Assembly (NCBI RefSeq): GCF_021917145.1
Contig: NC_061067.1
Location: 3,971,889-4,035,888, forward strand
From: Hypomesus transpacificus
Taxonomy: Eukaryota; Chordata; Actinopteri; Osmeriformes; Osmeridae
Reading direction: 5' to 3'
Length of the DNA: 64,000 bases
The translations under genes and the position numbers were made by a program. The notes under the pieces are model-generated. The model was not told where the DNA came from. It did no database searches and worked only from the letters and a program-made list of their open reading frames with translations. Positions 24,270-34,432 of the stretch are shown here, in pieces. Position 1 is the stretch's first letter; each line of letters starts with the position of its first letter.

Positions 24270-25388
24270 CTCTGTCTCTCTCTCATTCTCTCTCATATAT
24301 ATATACCCTGTTTCCCTTTCCGGCCCTGGCTACAGAGTCTTTTCAGAAACAGTAAGGATTGACAACATCTTAACTTTGCGCTTATCACACATGTTTAACA
24401 ACATCACATGAGCCAAACAGTTCGCTTTCACGGCAGAAATTGTTTGAGCGATCAAAGAAGGCAAAGTGTCCATTAGCGCCACAGTAAGCACATGTTGTAA
24501 AGAGAGGTAGGCTAACCTGCTTAGCTAGCTACAGTACCACAGCCAAGCCAGGTCCAGAACTTCCGTGAAGTTACAAATGTGACTTTTGGTATCTCTACCG
24601 TTTCCAGATTTTTGTTAGAAACTGACAACATTACATTATCCATAGTGATCAAATATGACAGACCAATTATTTATGTGAGTTAAGATTAAGACCAGCCAGC
24701 AAGCTGACAAATAATTGAGTAAATTCAAATGTTGCTAAAAATTGTTAGCTAGCCTATAGCTAACATCAAATCCTCAAGCCTCAAATCCTAGATAGCTAGA
24801 GCTAGCCTAGCTAGCTACTTTTACTGTGCGAGTTAGATCAACTTTACCTTTGTAATTGTCGATGTAGCTCAAAACGTACAACTTGAACCCCTTTTCCCTT
24901 TTGATCGAAGGGCAGTAGGCCTATCATAGAGTCCTACATCGTTGACTGTCATTTTGTGAACGCATTTTGTGTTTGGGAACTAACTTAAAGCTCGCTACCG
25001 GACGTTGTTGACCTGACTTATTATTTTGATATTTATAAATTGTTCATACTGTTTTCATTGGTGGCCCGCCTGCATTACCCTAGCTGACCACTTGTGGGCT
25101 GCAGTCCTGAGGTTGGGAATCGCTGCTCTATAGTAAGGGGGACCGGGGTCGGTTGGCACACAATTCACTGTCTGCCATATTTCTCTGGCATCATTTATTT
25201 TACAATATTCTGTTATGTTAGAAATGTTACCCTCACCAAAAAAGTTTGTGTTGTTGATGTTTTAACACAGTAGAAGAGTGCAGGTCGACAAAGCTAACAT
25301 TTTGGATGTTACAATTTTGTTTCTGTGACGTTCAAAACGCCCCAAAAATGCTGTGTGCCAACCAACCCCTGTAGCCAACCAACCCCTA
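24270..25388. mobile_element. copy A-specific insert of transposon-derived sequence
   Basis: Upstream of f13a1 copy A, about 1.1 kb separates two blocks that are nearly adjacent in copy B (GTTAGAGAACTGTTACAT and CAGGATATCTGGTCACAG). Its right part holds a MITE with inverted ends. Next to that is sequence whose reverse complement contains GATTCCCAACCTCAGGAC, typical of hAT transposon ends. The left part is AT-rich and not recognised. Confidence 0.5.
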
Positions 25389-25390
25389 CT
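25135..25390. mobile_element. MITE with GGGGTTGGTTGGCACACA inverted ends
   Basis: The arm at 25,145-25,162 (GGGGTCGGTTGGCACACA) is the reverse complement of 25,352-25,369 with one mismatch over 18 bp. A partial second copy of the right arm follows at 25,373-25,388. There is no open frame for a transposase, so it would be non-autonomous. Confidence 0.6.
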
Positions 25391-25850
25391 GGGTCGCCAT
25401 GGGTTTGCCATGGCTACACCAGGATATCTGGTCACAGTGACATCGTACAGTTCCTCATTCTAGAACACAGAGAATTTCACACTCTTGACACTTCCTGCCT
25501 GGGTCAGACAGACCTTCTGCTGCTGGATATACAGAGGGGTTTTAATTGTCAGAGTATAAACTGACCCAGGATCATGTCATCTCAGCCTCACTGGCTGTGA
25601 TCTAAACAGACCCCAAGCCTGCTCTGTGACTCTGGAAAACATTAAAATCTGGTCCTCTTCTCAAAGCCCCCTCAGCAACATCAATACACCAGCTATAGTT
25701 TAGTGGGCTGTCAGCATTTCTCTTGCTCTGTTTCTGCTGAGATGAGGGGTTCCTACAGTAAATAAGGACCATGTGACTGGCATCCTGCTGGCAAGTCATT
25801 CTCAGGGACAAAGTATAATCCATCTTTGAAGGAAATCTGATCCTGCATGA

Positions 25851-26060
25851 CATTTACATTTAGTAGATGCTCTCATCCAGAGCGACTTACAGTAAGTACA
25901 GGGACATTCCCCCAAGGCAATTCCCCCGTTATTCCCAACCTTCCCCTGAGCCAAGGTTGTGTCCTTGGGCCGTGAAATGTCATTTTGCATGGCTGGGAAT
26001 CAAACCAGCAACCTTCTGACTGGTAGCCCGATTCCCTAACCGCTCAGCCATCTGACACTC
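25851..26060 (-). mobile_element. tRNA-derived SINE (degenerate)
   Basis: Read on the minus strand it has a tRNA-like head (box A region GCTGAGCGGTTAGGGAATCGGG, box B-like GGTTTGATTCC), a body with TGTCCTTGGG, and the tail CTCTGGATGAGAGCATCTACTAAATGTAAATG. It interrupts the left edge of duplication unit B and is absent from the same point in A (about 15,390). It is more diverged than the copy at 30,854. Confidence 0.7.
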
Positions 26061-26830
26061 TGTCTCTAAGCATCTCACACCTATCCATTCATAGCTAGAT
26101 CACATCTTATGGGATGCACTAAAGAGGGTTGAGGGTGCATTGTGGGAGATCCCAAACTTGGGCCTTCCTCCTCTCTGTTCCACATGGTGCTTGGAGGGTT
26201 AGCACGAGCCCTCTAGTGGCAGAAATGGGGACTTGCAGGTATGCAGCTTTGCCTGAGGGGCATTGTATAACTGATTTACACACACACATCCACACACACA
26301 ACACTGTGTCTATGTTGGACAGTGGTCAGTGTTACATTTGGACTAAAGCTGTCATTGAGAAATCAGCATCATGTATTTTATTGATGGGTTGTATACAGGT
26401 ACAGGCAGAAGGGCAAACACATGAAAATATACGTTTCATCAATCACCTTTAGCAGAAGGTGATTGCACAAAGTGAAGAAACCATAAATCACTCCAATATG
26501 GTTTAATTCTGCACTGCAGGATTTGCTCCTAGACCCGTTTATCAGATGTATTTCAGAACAAACACTGACTCTTTCACCGACAGATTAACAAAATGACTAA
26601 AGCTGAAATAAGTAACTGTTGTTCGGAAGCCAACATCTGCCTCATGCACACTGGTCTTCCTCTGAACCCCCCCCTCCACCACACACACACCAAACTCACA
26701 CACATTCACACAAACACACTTTCATTCATCTTCCCCATGGTGTCCATTGCCCTCTAGTGCTGCTCCTCATTGGCCACTGACAGGTCTTCAACAAAAAAGC
26801 AACAGAGTAACACGACAGTTTTATGAATTC

Positions 26831-26836
26831 TTTATT
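26831..26836 (-). terminator. poly(A) signal of f13a1 copy B
   Basis: AATAAA on the minus strand, about 520 nt after the stop codon, in the same context as in copy A. Confidence 0.6.
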
Positions 26837-27355
26837 GATCATAATTGGCTGGGCAAAGCTTTTACTACAAAAAATATTAATAATAGAAACAAAATAGAAG
26901 ATAAAGAAAACTGGTTTTGACAGATCCTGCCATTTCTCTTAAAATGTTTTCAAACACGGATTCATATTTGGAAATAGAAGAGTGTAATTTTCACTGTATA
27001 AATATTTTACTTTCAAATTCTAAAAGAAAATAATAGGACAAGCATTTGATCAGATAGGTTGTGAAATGATCAAGATTTTATGAAGATAAAATATTTGGTT
27101 TGCATTGTTTTCAAAGACAGATTATTTTTCAAAACCTAAAAGTAGTTTTCAATATAGCCTCCACAGGTTCTTTTAAATTTGAACGGGGAACATGTGACCT
27201 GAAATGAGTTATTTTGCATATTAAATGTGCAGGAGCCATTCCAAGGAAATAGAATACAACAAAAATAACATGTGCGACTTGGGCTTCGCATTCCTTGCTC
27301 TCTGTTGATTGGTGGGTCATGGGGCAAGTAGGCGGGTCTTCTCCTGCCAAACCAA

Positions 27356-30300
27356 TCAGGCTAGGATGAGAACGTCCAGGATGCCGCTGACACGTCTGAG
27401 CTTGTTGCAGTCCAGAAAGGCACAGAGGCGACTTTTCCCTGTCCGCTTCGGAGAGCACGACTCGACCCAGGTGATAGTGGTTTTGGGAGCTATCACACTG
27501 CGCACACATACACACACACAGCGGTTACAGTGCTGAAACAATATCTATGAAGATGTGTGTTGTATGTGCGTGCGATTGTATATGTGTGTGTAAGAGGGGG
27601 GGGGGGGGTCACCTGTACTGCTTGATTTTGAAGTCCAGGAGGCCAGATCCCTCACAGCTGATAGAGACGTCGTCCAGAGAGAAGGTAAAGGGATTGGTGA
27701 AGCAGACTGTGACATATGTCACCTGACCTAAATGGAGGGGTTCGCTCACCTGGGAACCCACAATACACCATTGTCACAATGTGTGTGTGAAAGTAAGGGA
27801 AATGGAGCAAAGGGGTGGGGGTGGGGTTACAGAAAAGAGAGAGAGAGCCAGAGAGGAAGAGAAAACAAGAGAGTGTGTGTGTGTGTACTGACCTCAATGC
27901 TGAGAGTAGGGACCTGCAGAGTGAGGGCCTTCACAGTAGCGAAATCCTGGTTGTCGGTGGTGCGTCCCACCAAAGTGAAGTTGAGGTTGGACTGAGAGTT
28001 GACCTTGGGCATGTACTCCACCGCCAACACATTCACGAAGACACGCACAGCTGGAGGAGAACAGCAGGACGAGGGTAGAGGAGGGGATGAACGTTTTTCT
28101 CCATGTATATCATCTCAATCTCTCTCTGACACACACACACTCAGAGGGCCTCACACTCACTCGTGTGTGGACTGACGGTGACGTCCAAGTTTTCGTCTTT
28201 GAACTTTTCTGACGGCACTCCAGTATAAAAGGCCACACTGCCAGACAGGTTGGCCTGGGGTGGATGGATGGTTTGTTGGATCAAAGCAGGGATGGATTGA
28301 TGAATGAACAAACAAACAAAAGAATGGAGACAATGTGTGTTTTATACACACAAATATACATAATGCACAAACACGTTTATGTACAAACACATACTACACA
28401 TGTCCATTTATTCACATTGGCACAGTACATCCCACCTGTATCTTGAGCTCGACCCCCCCCAGGTTGGTAAACTCAATAGCCAAGGTGAAGTCCTGCTCAA
28501 GCCGGACTTGTTGGACCAGGATGGTCGCTGTCACTGTGGTTCCTGGCAGCTCAGGGTTGTCGCTCTCCAAGTCCTCTCCTGGAACACTGGTGGGTTTATC
28601 ATAACTGACGCCTATTGAGGAGAGGGAAAGTCAGACAGGGTGTGTGTGTGAACATCTGTGTGTCACATCAGTGTATGAGCATCAGTCCTGCCACGTACCA
28701 ACAGGGCATAGGCGATTTTACCGTGGGTGCAGAGGGTGCATCTGCACCCCCTACTGTTGGGATGAAAACACTTACATTTTCAAATAAGTGTAAAAAACTG
28801 ATTCAATGTTTTTATAAAATGTTTAAGTGATGTCAGAGTTGTATTTTCTATCGTGGTTTGTTGTACTCTCATAATTAATTTCAAATTTTATGATCTAGTA
28901 TTCATTTTGAGTATGTTTTCGTAAGCAACAAAAACATATTTCACTACCCTTTGCACCCCCAGTTTTAAAACTTTGAATCTCCTCTGGAACAGGGTTCTTG
29001 TATGTATTTGTGATGTCAGCTGGCTCATCACTGCCCACAGACTTGGTGAGGACCAACTTTCCCACACAGGTTTTGTCTGTGTGGAAGGGGGTCAAAACTC
29101 CATATTTGTCAAGCTTGTGGAACACCACATAACTGGCAACCTGGTGGGGAGGGAGAAAGGAGAGGAGAGAGGGAGAAACATCATCAGAGGTTTTCTTGTT
29201 TGTCCTCTTTGTAATGTCTCCTTGTTTAGAGAGTGTTCCTCACCTCAGCGAGGACAAACTCCATGTCAAAGGGATAAGAGACCTGACCCTCTTTGACGGC
29301 CTTGACTGATGCTGGCCCACAACAATAATATCCTGCAAGTAACACACAAACACACAATAGTTTCATCTACTTATACACCTCAGTAGTGTGTGTGTGTGTT
29401 GGTTTTGTTGTGTTGGTAAACCTGTGTGTGTCTTTGTGTCTCTGTGTGTTTGTCAGTGTGTGTGTGTGTGTGTGTGTGTGGAGGGGGGGGGGGGGTCCTA
29501 CCGCTGCCTGTCTCCTGTGGAGTGGCGTCTACTACCTGCCAGCCTCCTAGACCTGCAGGCAGATCACTCCTGCTCATGTACGCCTCATTCCAGCAATGGT
29601 AGTTCCTAGAATAGAACAGAATAGAATCAAGTATGGAGAAGAGTGGAGCAGAGCAGAGTCGCACAAAGAACAAATGGTGAGCCAGCACCTTCAAAATACT
29701 TTAGCTTCCTGTGTCCAATTATCACTGGTTGATGCATGGCTGATAAACAAAGTGATGGACCTACCAGATGGAGTCTGTGACTTTGTCACGTTCTCCGTTG
29801 GGGAGGAAGATGACTTCAATCTTTATTTTGCCGTCATTGTCATGGGCGGAGCCGTAGTTTGTAACGACCCTGGATGGGATTCCCAGACAGCGCAGGACTG
29901 GGCGGGGGTTGGATAAGGAGAGCTTTGAGTGTTTCTGTGTCTGTGTGTGTACTCGTTGATGCGTGTGTGTGTTTTCTGCGTTCATTTGAGTGTAAGGGCT
30001 CCACTCACAGCTGTTGAACACTCCTGCAAAAACCCAGCACTGCCCATAGCGGACAGGTGTGCGTGTGCTGGCGTACTTCAGCAGAATCTGTGTGCTGCCT
30101 GTCCACAGATCAGGAGACGTGCCCAGAGAATAGTCTTCGTCCCATCGTCCCACTAGTACCCCATCATCGTCCTCAGAGTTAATCTGCATGTAATATTTTG
30201 TGAAGAAAAAAAAAGTGTCACATTTGATAAAGTGTGTCGTACAACAAATACCTAGTACCAGAGCATTTACAGAATTACATCTGGTAAAGCAACGTAAAGT

Positions 30301-32764
30301 CATGTCAACATAAACGAAGTAGCAGAAATACAAAGGTAATATGTTAAATAAGTTAAAAGAAAATGTTCCATGTATGATGTTCCAGTGCTGACTCACCATG
30401 GCCGATGCCTGCCTGGTGACGTAGATGCTGTTGCCTCTGTTGTCAATAGGCATATTACATGCATCCAGGATGTAGATGCAGGCTTCCAGCACTCCACGCT
30501 CAAACTGGAACACACACAGGGAGCCTGTGTCATGCTTGTGGGTGTGTATTTGTGTGTGTCTGGGGCAACTGAATAACTGTGTGTGTGTGTATATATACCT
30601 GACCGTAGAGCCACATTCTGTGTGACACAGCCTCAACATTTCCCATGTATAAGACTCCATGATCATTCAGCACATACTCATTCCTGTCTGTATCGTTGTT
30701 CAGAAACACTTCATCATCTAAGGAGAGCACACACACACACAGTCCAGGATTAGAGTCAGTACTCTTCATTCATGGAGACACTGTCTACAACTATATAGTT
30801 CCAACGTTTTAATCACCACAAGGTCATTTCAAAACATTTGCTATGAGAGTATTACATTTACATTACGTTACATTTAGTCTTTTAGCAGACGCTCTTATCC
30901 AGAGCGGCTTACAGTAAGTACATTCTCCCCGAGGCAAGTAGGGTGAAGTGCTTTGCCCAAGGACACAACGTCATTTTGCACGGCCAGGAATCGAACCAGC
31001 AACCTTCTGATCACAAGCCCGATTCCCTAGCCGCTCAGCTACCTGACTCCCTCCCTATTCCGAGTGGTTTAGTCTATTTGATTTGCATGTCCACCGTAAG
31101 ATGAACAGTGGAGAAACATCATACTCACTACTCTTACTAAACTACACCACTGAGGATACCCACTTCTTGACCCACCACCACAACTTCAGATGTACTGACC
31201 AGGGCACCAGGCGTTGAACAGCACGTAGAGGTCAGTGCTGGGGTCCCGTTTGGTCCGGATGATTCCACTAGGGATCAAGATGGCCACGCAGGTCTGGAAC
31301 TTTCCGACCAGCGCTTTTGGATTTGGAGTGATGCCCAGCATCACCATGGCACCTTGCTCACTCACCCTCCTTCCTGTCCATGACCCGCCGGGGCTACCGT
31401 CAAAATGCACTATAATCATGGATTCTTTACTGGCTGTGGGGTTGGCACCTGGGAATGGGAAGGTGGGAGAAGAGGAGGGGAATTGGGTGTAGAGGAGATG
31501 GAGAGTGAGAAGGGGGGCAGAAGAAGGATGAGAGGGGGGGAAGTGGAGAAGCTCTTGACATTTACATCTTCACAGACAAGATGGAGTCATTAGCAGTCTC
31601 CCTTTGGAGATAAGACAACACACATCAGCACCTGTGAATTCAGCGCTTGGCTGGTATCGGTCTGACATCTTTGTTTAACAATCATTAAGCATTCTGTACA
31701 ATGTAAACACAAATATTTCTACTCAAACAACGTATGCTAATTGTAGCCCAACTAACTTGGAGTAAGTTTGATTTAAAATTACATTTTAAGTTGGATTTTT
31801 GTTTTCCAGTGCAGAAAACCAACGAATGAATCTTACATGTGTCACCCATGAGACAAGTCAAACACACAAGTTAATCATTCTACATGTCCTCTTACTAAAC
31901 AGCAGAACAGCAGAAACACCCACATAATGTCATTTTAATGCTGAACAACTACACCTGGAGCAGCTCACCAATCATAAACTCCAGCTGGAACTTATCGGTG
32001 GGGCTCAGGGGTCGATTGAAGGTCACGGATACAAAGAACTCCTGTCCCCTGCGTATGATGAGCTCGGGGGAGTCGTACCTGGTGGTGTGGTGCTCCACCT
32101 TGTTGATCTTCTGCAACATGTCCACTGTGACCACGTTGAGGCTGGAAATGTCTAACACACACACATTAATTTAAACTTAACTCTCTCAAAAACCTGTGTG
32201 TGCCCCAGTTTGGCAGACGGGCAGTTTCAGGACAGTAGCTGCAGATCCCAAAGCCCTGCCCTCAGCACAAAAACACTGCTGCCCCTCAGCTCTCATTTCC
32301 CAGAGGGTCACAGTGAGAAGAACTCTTTCTTGCTGCCCAGAAAGCCAATGGGGTTGAGCTGCAGCAAAGTGTTGAACTGAAGAATCATTCAAACACAGTG
32401 GAGCAAAATATGGATGGTGGTATGAAGCATAGAAGAATGAGAGATGCAGAATTGAAGGGGGGAAAAGTTAGATGCAAGATTGGACGAATAGAGGAATGGA
32501 GGGCCATAGGGATGGAAGATGAAGAGGTGTAATGAGGTCAGCAGTTCTGAGGGGTGATGGAACATGCTGTCACACATGCACAAACACATTTCTTTTTTCC
32601 CTACCATCTGAACATTTTGTAGGATCCCATTTTCCTTCCTTGCCACCAAAGGGTTCAAAGTGCTGTATGTGGTAGACCTCAGCATTACAGCGGGGACGTG
32701 GTATTCTGTGACGCCCAGTAGAGGTCACGAAGGGCACCCGTACGGTATTGGCAAGACGACTCAT
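27356..32764 (-). CDS. f13a1: coagulation factor XIII A chain, copy B (transglutaminase, disrupted or remodelled)
   Basis: Tandem paralogue of copy A. Coding exons are 32605-32764, 31969-32151, 31200-31448, 30599-30717, 30397-30504, 30009-30183, 29765-29897, 29502-29605, 29244-29332, 28988-29140 (extended, see below), 28436-28611 down-strand partner exon, 28161-28254, 27893-28050, 27613-27749 and 27356-27497. Catalytic Cys322, His379 and Asp402 are kept. Differences from A are one extra residue in exon 2, an in-frame 6-nt deletion in the exon after the Cys exon, and NS for NT after GVF. A 280-bp transposon at 28,707-28,986 sits at the end of the exon ending ITNTYKNPV. If read through, translation stops at 28,895-28,897 after about 521 residues, at the core/barrel-1 boundary. 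If a donor inside the element is used (exon end 28,948), the frame is kept and the protein has 739 residues. It may therefore be functional or a recent pseudogene. Confidence 0.82.
28895..28897 (-). other. premature stop supplied by the transposon to f13a1 copy B
   Basis: The exon frame continues beyond NPV for about 30 residues of transposon-encoded sequence ([14 protein letters not shown]...) and ends in a TAG. This would remove both C-terminal beta-barrels if splicing does not occur earlier. Confidence 0.7.
28946..28947 (-). other. candidate new splice donor inside the hAT-like element
   Basis: GCAAAGG|GTAGTG on the minus strand. Splicing here adds 13 codons ([13 protein letters not shown]) and leaves phase 1, exactly the phase the next exon at 28,611 needs. 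The match to a consensus donor is only moderate. The original donor G|GTACGT survives on the far side of the element, after the stop. Confidence 0.4.
30854..31055 (-). mobile_element. tRNA-derived SINE in an intron of f13a1 copy B
   Basis: Minus-strand reading gives a tRNA-like head (GGTAGCTGAGCGGCTAGGGAA as box A region, GGTTCGATTCC as box B), a body with TGTCCTTGGGCAAAG, and the tail CTCTGGATAAGAGCGTCTGCTAAAAGAC then ATG/TAA repeats. Copy A has the empty site (GAGAGTATTCTGAGTGG). TATT is duplicated at both ends. It therefore arrived after the gene duplication. Confidence 0.85.
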
Positions 32765-33036
32765 GGTGAAGTGGCAGTAACAGGTCCTGACACTGCTATG
32801 TAGCGAGGGGTGGGGCGAGATGGTGAATGGAGGAAGAGTGGAAGAGACTGAGGGTAGAAAGAGAGAATGAGAGAAAGTGAGTGACAGAGAACTGTGCTGT
32901 CGATAATATCTTGATGACATATTAACTGAAAGTTTTTGATTACTTTTCAAGAAAAAATACCAGATTAATTCTGCCCAAAGTTGGTTCAGAGTGTGTTGTT
33001 TTCTAGCTCAAAAGAGGACTGAGGATTCCCACTCAC

Positions 33037-33095
33037 CTGTTGGATTGTTCCAAGGAAGAGATGAAGCTGCTGAATCCCTGAGGCACTCCAATGGT
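33037..33095 (-). promoter_or_regulatory. f13a1: f13a1 copy B non-coding exon 1
   Basis: Same organisation as copy A: TATA box, about 85 nt, then donor CAACAG|GTGAGT, with no ATG in between. Confidence 0.55.
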
Positions 33096-33119
33096 GATCC
33101 ACAGAGTTCCAACCAAGGA

Positions 33120-33125
33120 TTTATA
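33120..33125 (-). promoter_or_regulatory. TATA box of f13a1 copy B
   Basis: TATAAA on the minus strand in a sequence context identical to copy A. Confidence 0.6.
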
Positions 33126-33146
33126 AACCCCAGATAGTTCCTCATT

Positions 33147-33165
33147 CACACACACACACACACAC

Positions 33166-33207
<42 letters not shown>
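33147..33207. repeat. (CA)n tract abutting the f13a1 copy B promoter
   Basis: CA dinucleotides begin about 21 bp upstream of the TATA box. There is one CG interruption, so the structure differs from copy A. Confidence 0.95.
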
Positions 33208-33209
<2 letters not shown>

Positions 33210-33475
33210 ACCATGCCCCCCATTTAATAGGAAGTTGAGGTAGAAAGTCCAGTCATTTTAAAGGGGTGCTCAAGTACTTTTCCACAGATGTACGACATGT
33301 TTACATCGAATATGTCTGCTCTGATTCACCTAACAGAACATGACTGCTCCACTGTTATAATCATCTAATGGTACTCATTGTCTTCTTTGTTAGAGAACTG
33401 TTACATATCTTTGATGTTTGTTGCGGTTGTTATCATGCTTATCCTTAGCTTTTGTATGCTCTACAGTACATCTGG

Positions 33476-33489
33476 GTCACCATGGCAAC
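33476..33489. promoter_or_regulatory. RFX-type X-box upstream of f13a1 copy B
   Basis: GTCACCATGGCAAC closely fits the palindromic X-box GTTNCCATGGNAAC bound by RFX factors. It lies about 350 bp upstream of the TATA box. The homologous stretch in copy A reads GTCGCCATGGGTTTGCC, so the half-site is lost or altered there. Confidence 0.4.
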
Positions 33490-34288
33490 AGCAGGATATC
33501 TGGTCACAGTGACATCGTACAGTTCCTCATTCTAGAACACAGAGAATTTCACACTCTTGACACTTCCTGCCTGGGTCAGACAGACCTTCTGCTGCTGGAT
33601 ATACAGAGCGGTTTTAATTGTCAGAGTATAAACTGATGACCAGGATCATGTTATCTCAGCCTCACTGGCTGTGATCTAAACAGACCCCAAGCCTGCTCTG
33701 TGACTCTGGAAAACATTAAAATCTGGTCCTCTTCTCAAAGCCCCCTCAGCAGCATTAATACACCAGCTATAGTTTAGTGGGCTGTCAGCATTTCTCTTGC
33801 TCTGTTTCTGCTGAGATGAGGGGTTCCTACAGTAAATAAGGACCATGTGACTGGCGTCCTGCTGGCAAGTCATCCTCATCCAGTCAAACATGGATAAATC
33901 AGAGATGTAAGTTGACACATCTCACACCCTGCTTCGGCTTTTCTATGGAGGACATCAGAGGACACCACATGCAATTGACAGTGACAAAGGGACAAAGTAG
34001 AAACTACTGTATGTGTTAACGTGTCAGGGTGGCAGAGTACGTGCGTTTGTGTGAGTGTTTGACTTGGTGTGACAGACTGTTTATGTGTGAGTGTGAGTGT
34101 GTGTATGTGTGTGTGTGTATGTGTGTGTGTGGTTATGTTAGTTTGAGTGACCAATGTCTTCAAGGTCCCATGACCCATACTGCACAGATTCCAATCTGAG
34201 TCAGGGAGATATGTGACTGGTGTGGACAAAAAGAGAAGATAAATTATTGTAAAAAACTATCTTATTTGTGTCCATTTTTACAACTAAT

Positions 34289-34432
34289 GGCCGGGTTTCC
34301 CATATTCGTTAAGAAGCTCTTTACGCTAAGATCTTCTTAAGAACGTTCCAAGAGCGTTCGAAAGCGCCCTTACAACGTTCTTAAGACGCTCTTAGCGTTA
34401 AGAGCTTCTTAACGAATCTGGGAAACCCGGCC
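34289..34432. mobile_element. fold-back MITE, 144 bp, near-perfect palindrome
   Basis: The two halves are reverse complements over almost their whole length. The arms begin GGCCGGGTTTCCCA and continue through GTTAAGAAGCTCTT with few mismatches, centred near 34,360. AAT flanks both sides (34,286-34,288 and 34,433-34,435), a possible 3-bp target duplication as made by PIF/Harbinger elements. It has no coding capacity. Confidence 0.85.

Larger units (their letters stand above)
15369..25804. repeat. tandem duplication unit, copy A (carries f13a1 copy A)
   Basis: The left boundary is where GGAAGGAAATCTGATCCT is shared with about 25,828. The right boundary is where GCTGGCAAGTCAT is shared with about 33,877. 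Between these points the same order of sequences occurs as in copy B: a flank with the TTGAGGGTGCATTGTGGGAG block, the 3' end of f13a1, the gene, its promoter, and an upstream flank with the CAGGATATCTGGTCACAGTG block. Copy A is about 2.4 kb longer. It has about 1.5 kb extra in 16,000-17,520 and about 1.1 kb extra in 24,270-25,388. Confidence 0.9.
28707..28986. mobile_element. 280-bp hAT-like non-autonomous element at an f13a1 exon end
   Basis: Absent from copy A, where CCAACAGGGTTCTTG is continuous. In copy B it is flanked by 8-bp direct repeats CAACAGGG (28,699-28,706) and GAACAGGG (28,987-28,994), with one mismatch. The ends CATAGGCGATT and, reversed, CAGAGGAGATT form imperfect inverted repeats. 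Eight-base target duplications and CAG-GG-like ends are hAT features. An internal hairpin GGGTGCA/TGCACCC is present and there is no transposase. Confidence 0.8.
25828..33877. repeat. tandem duplication unit, copy B (carries f13a1 copy B)
   Basis: This is a direct repeat of copy A separated from it by only about 23 bp, so the duplication is head to tail. Insertions specific to this unit are a SINE near its left edge, another SINE in an intron, and a 280-bp hAT-like element at an exon end. Confidence 0.9.

Noticed and set aside
29761..30666. 301-codon continuous minus-strand frame in f13a1 copy B
   Set aside because: It joins real exons through introns that happen to be open. The splice signals, which match copy A and FXIII-A exactly, show these are separate exons.
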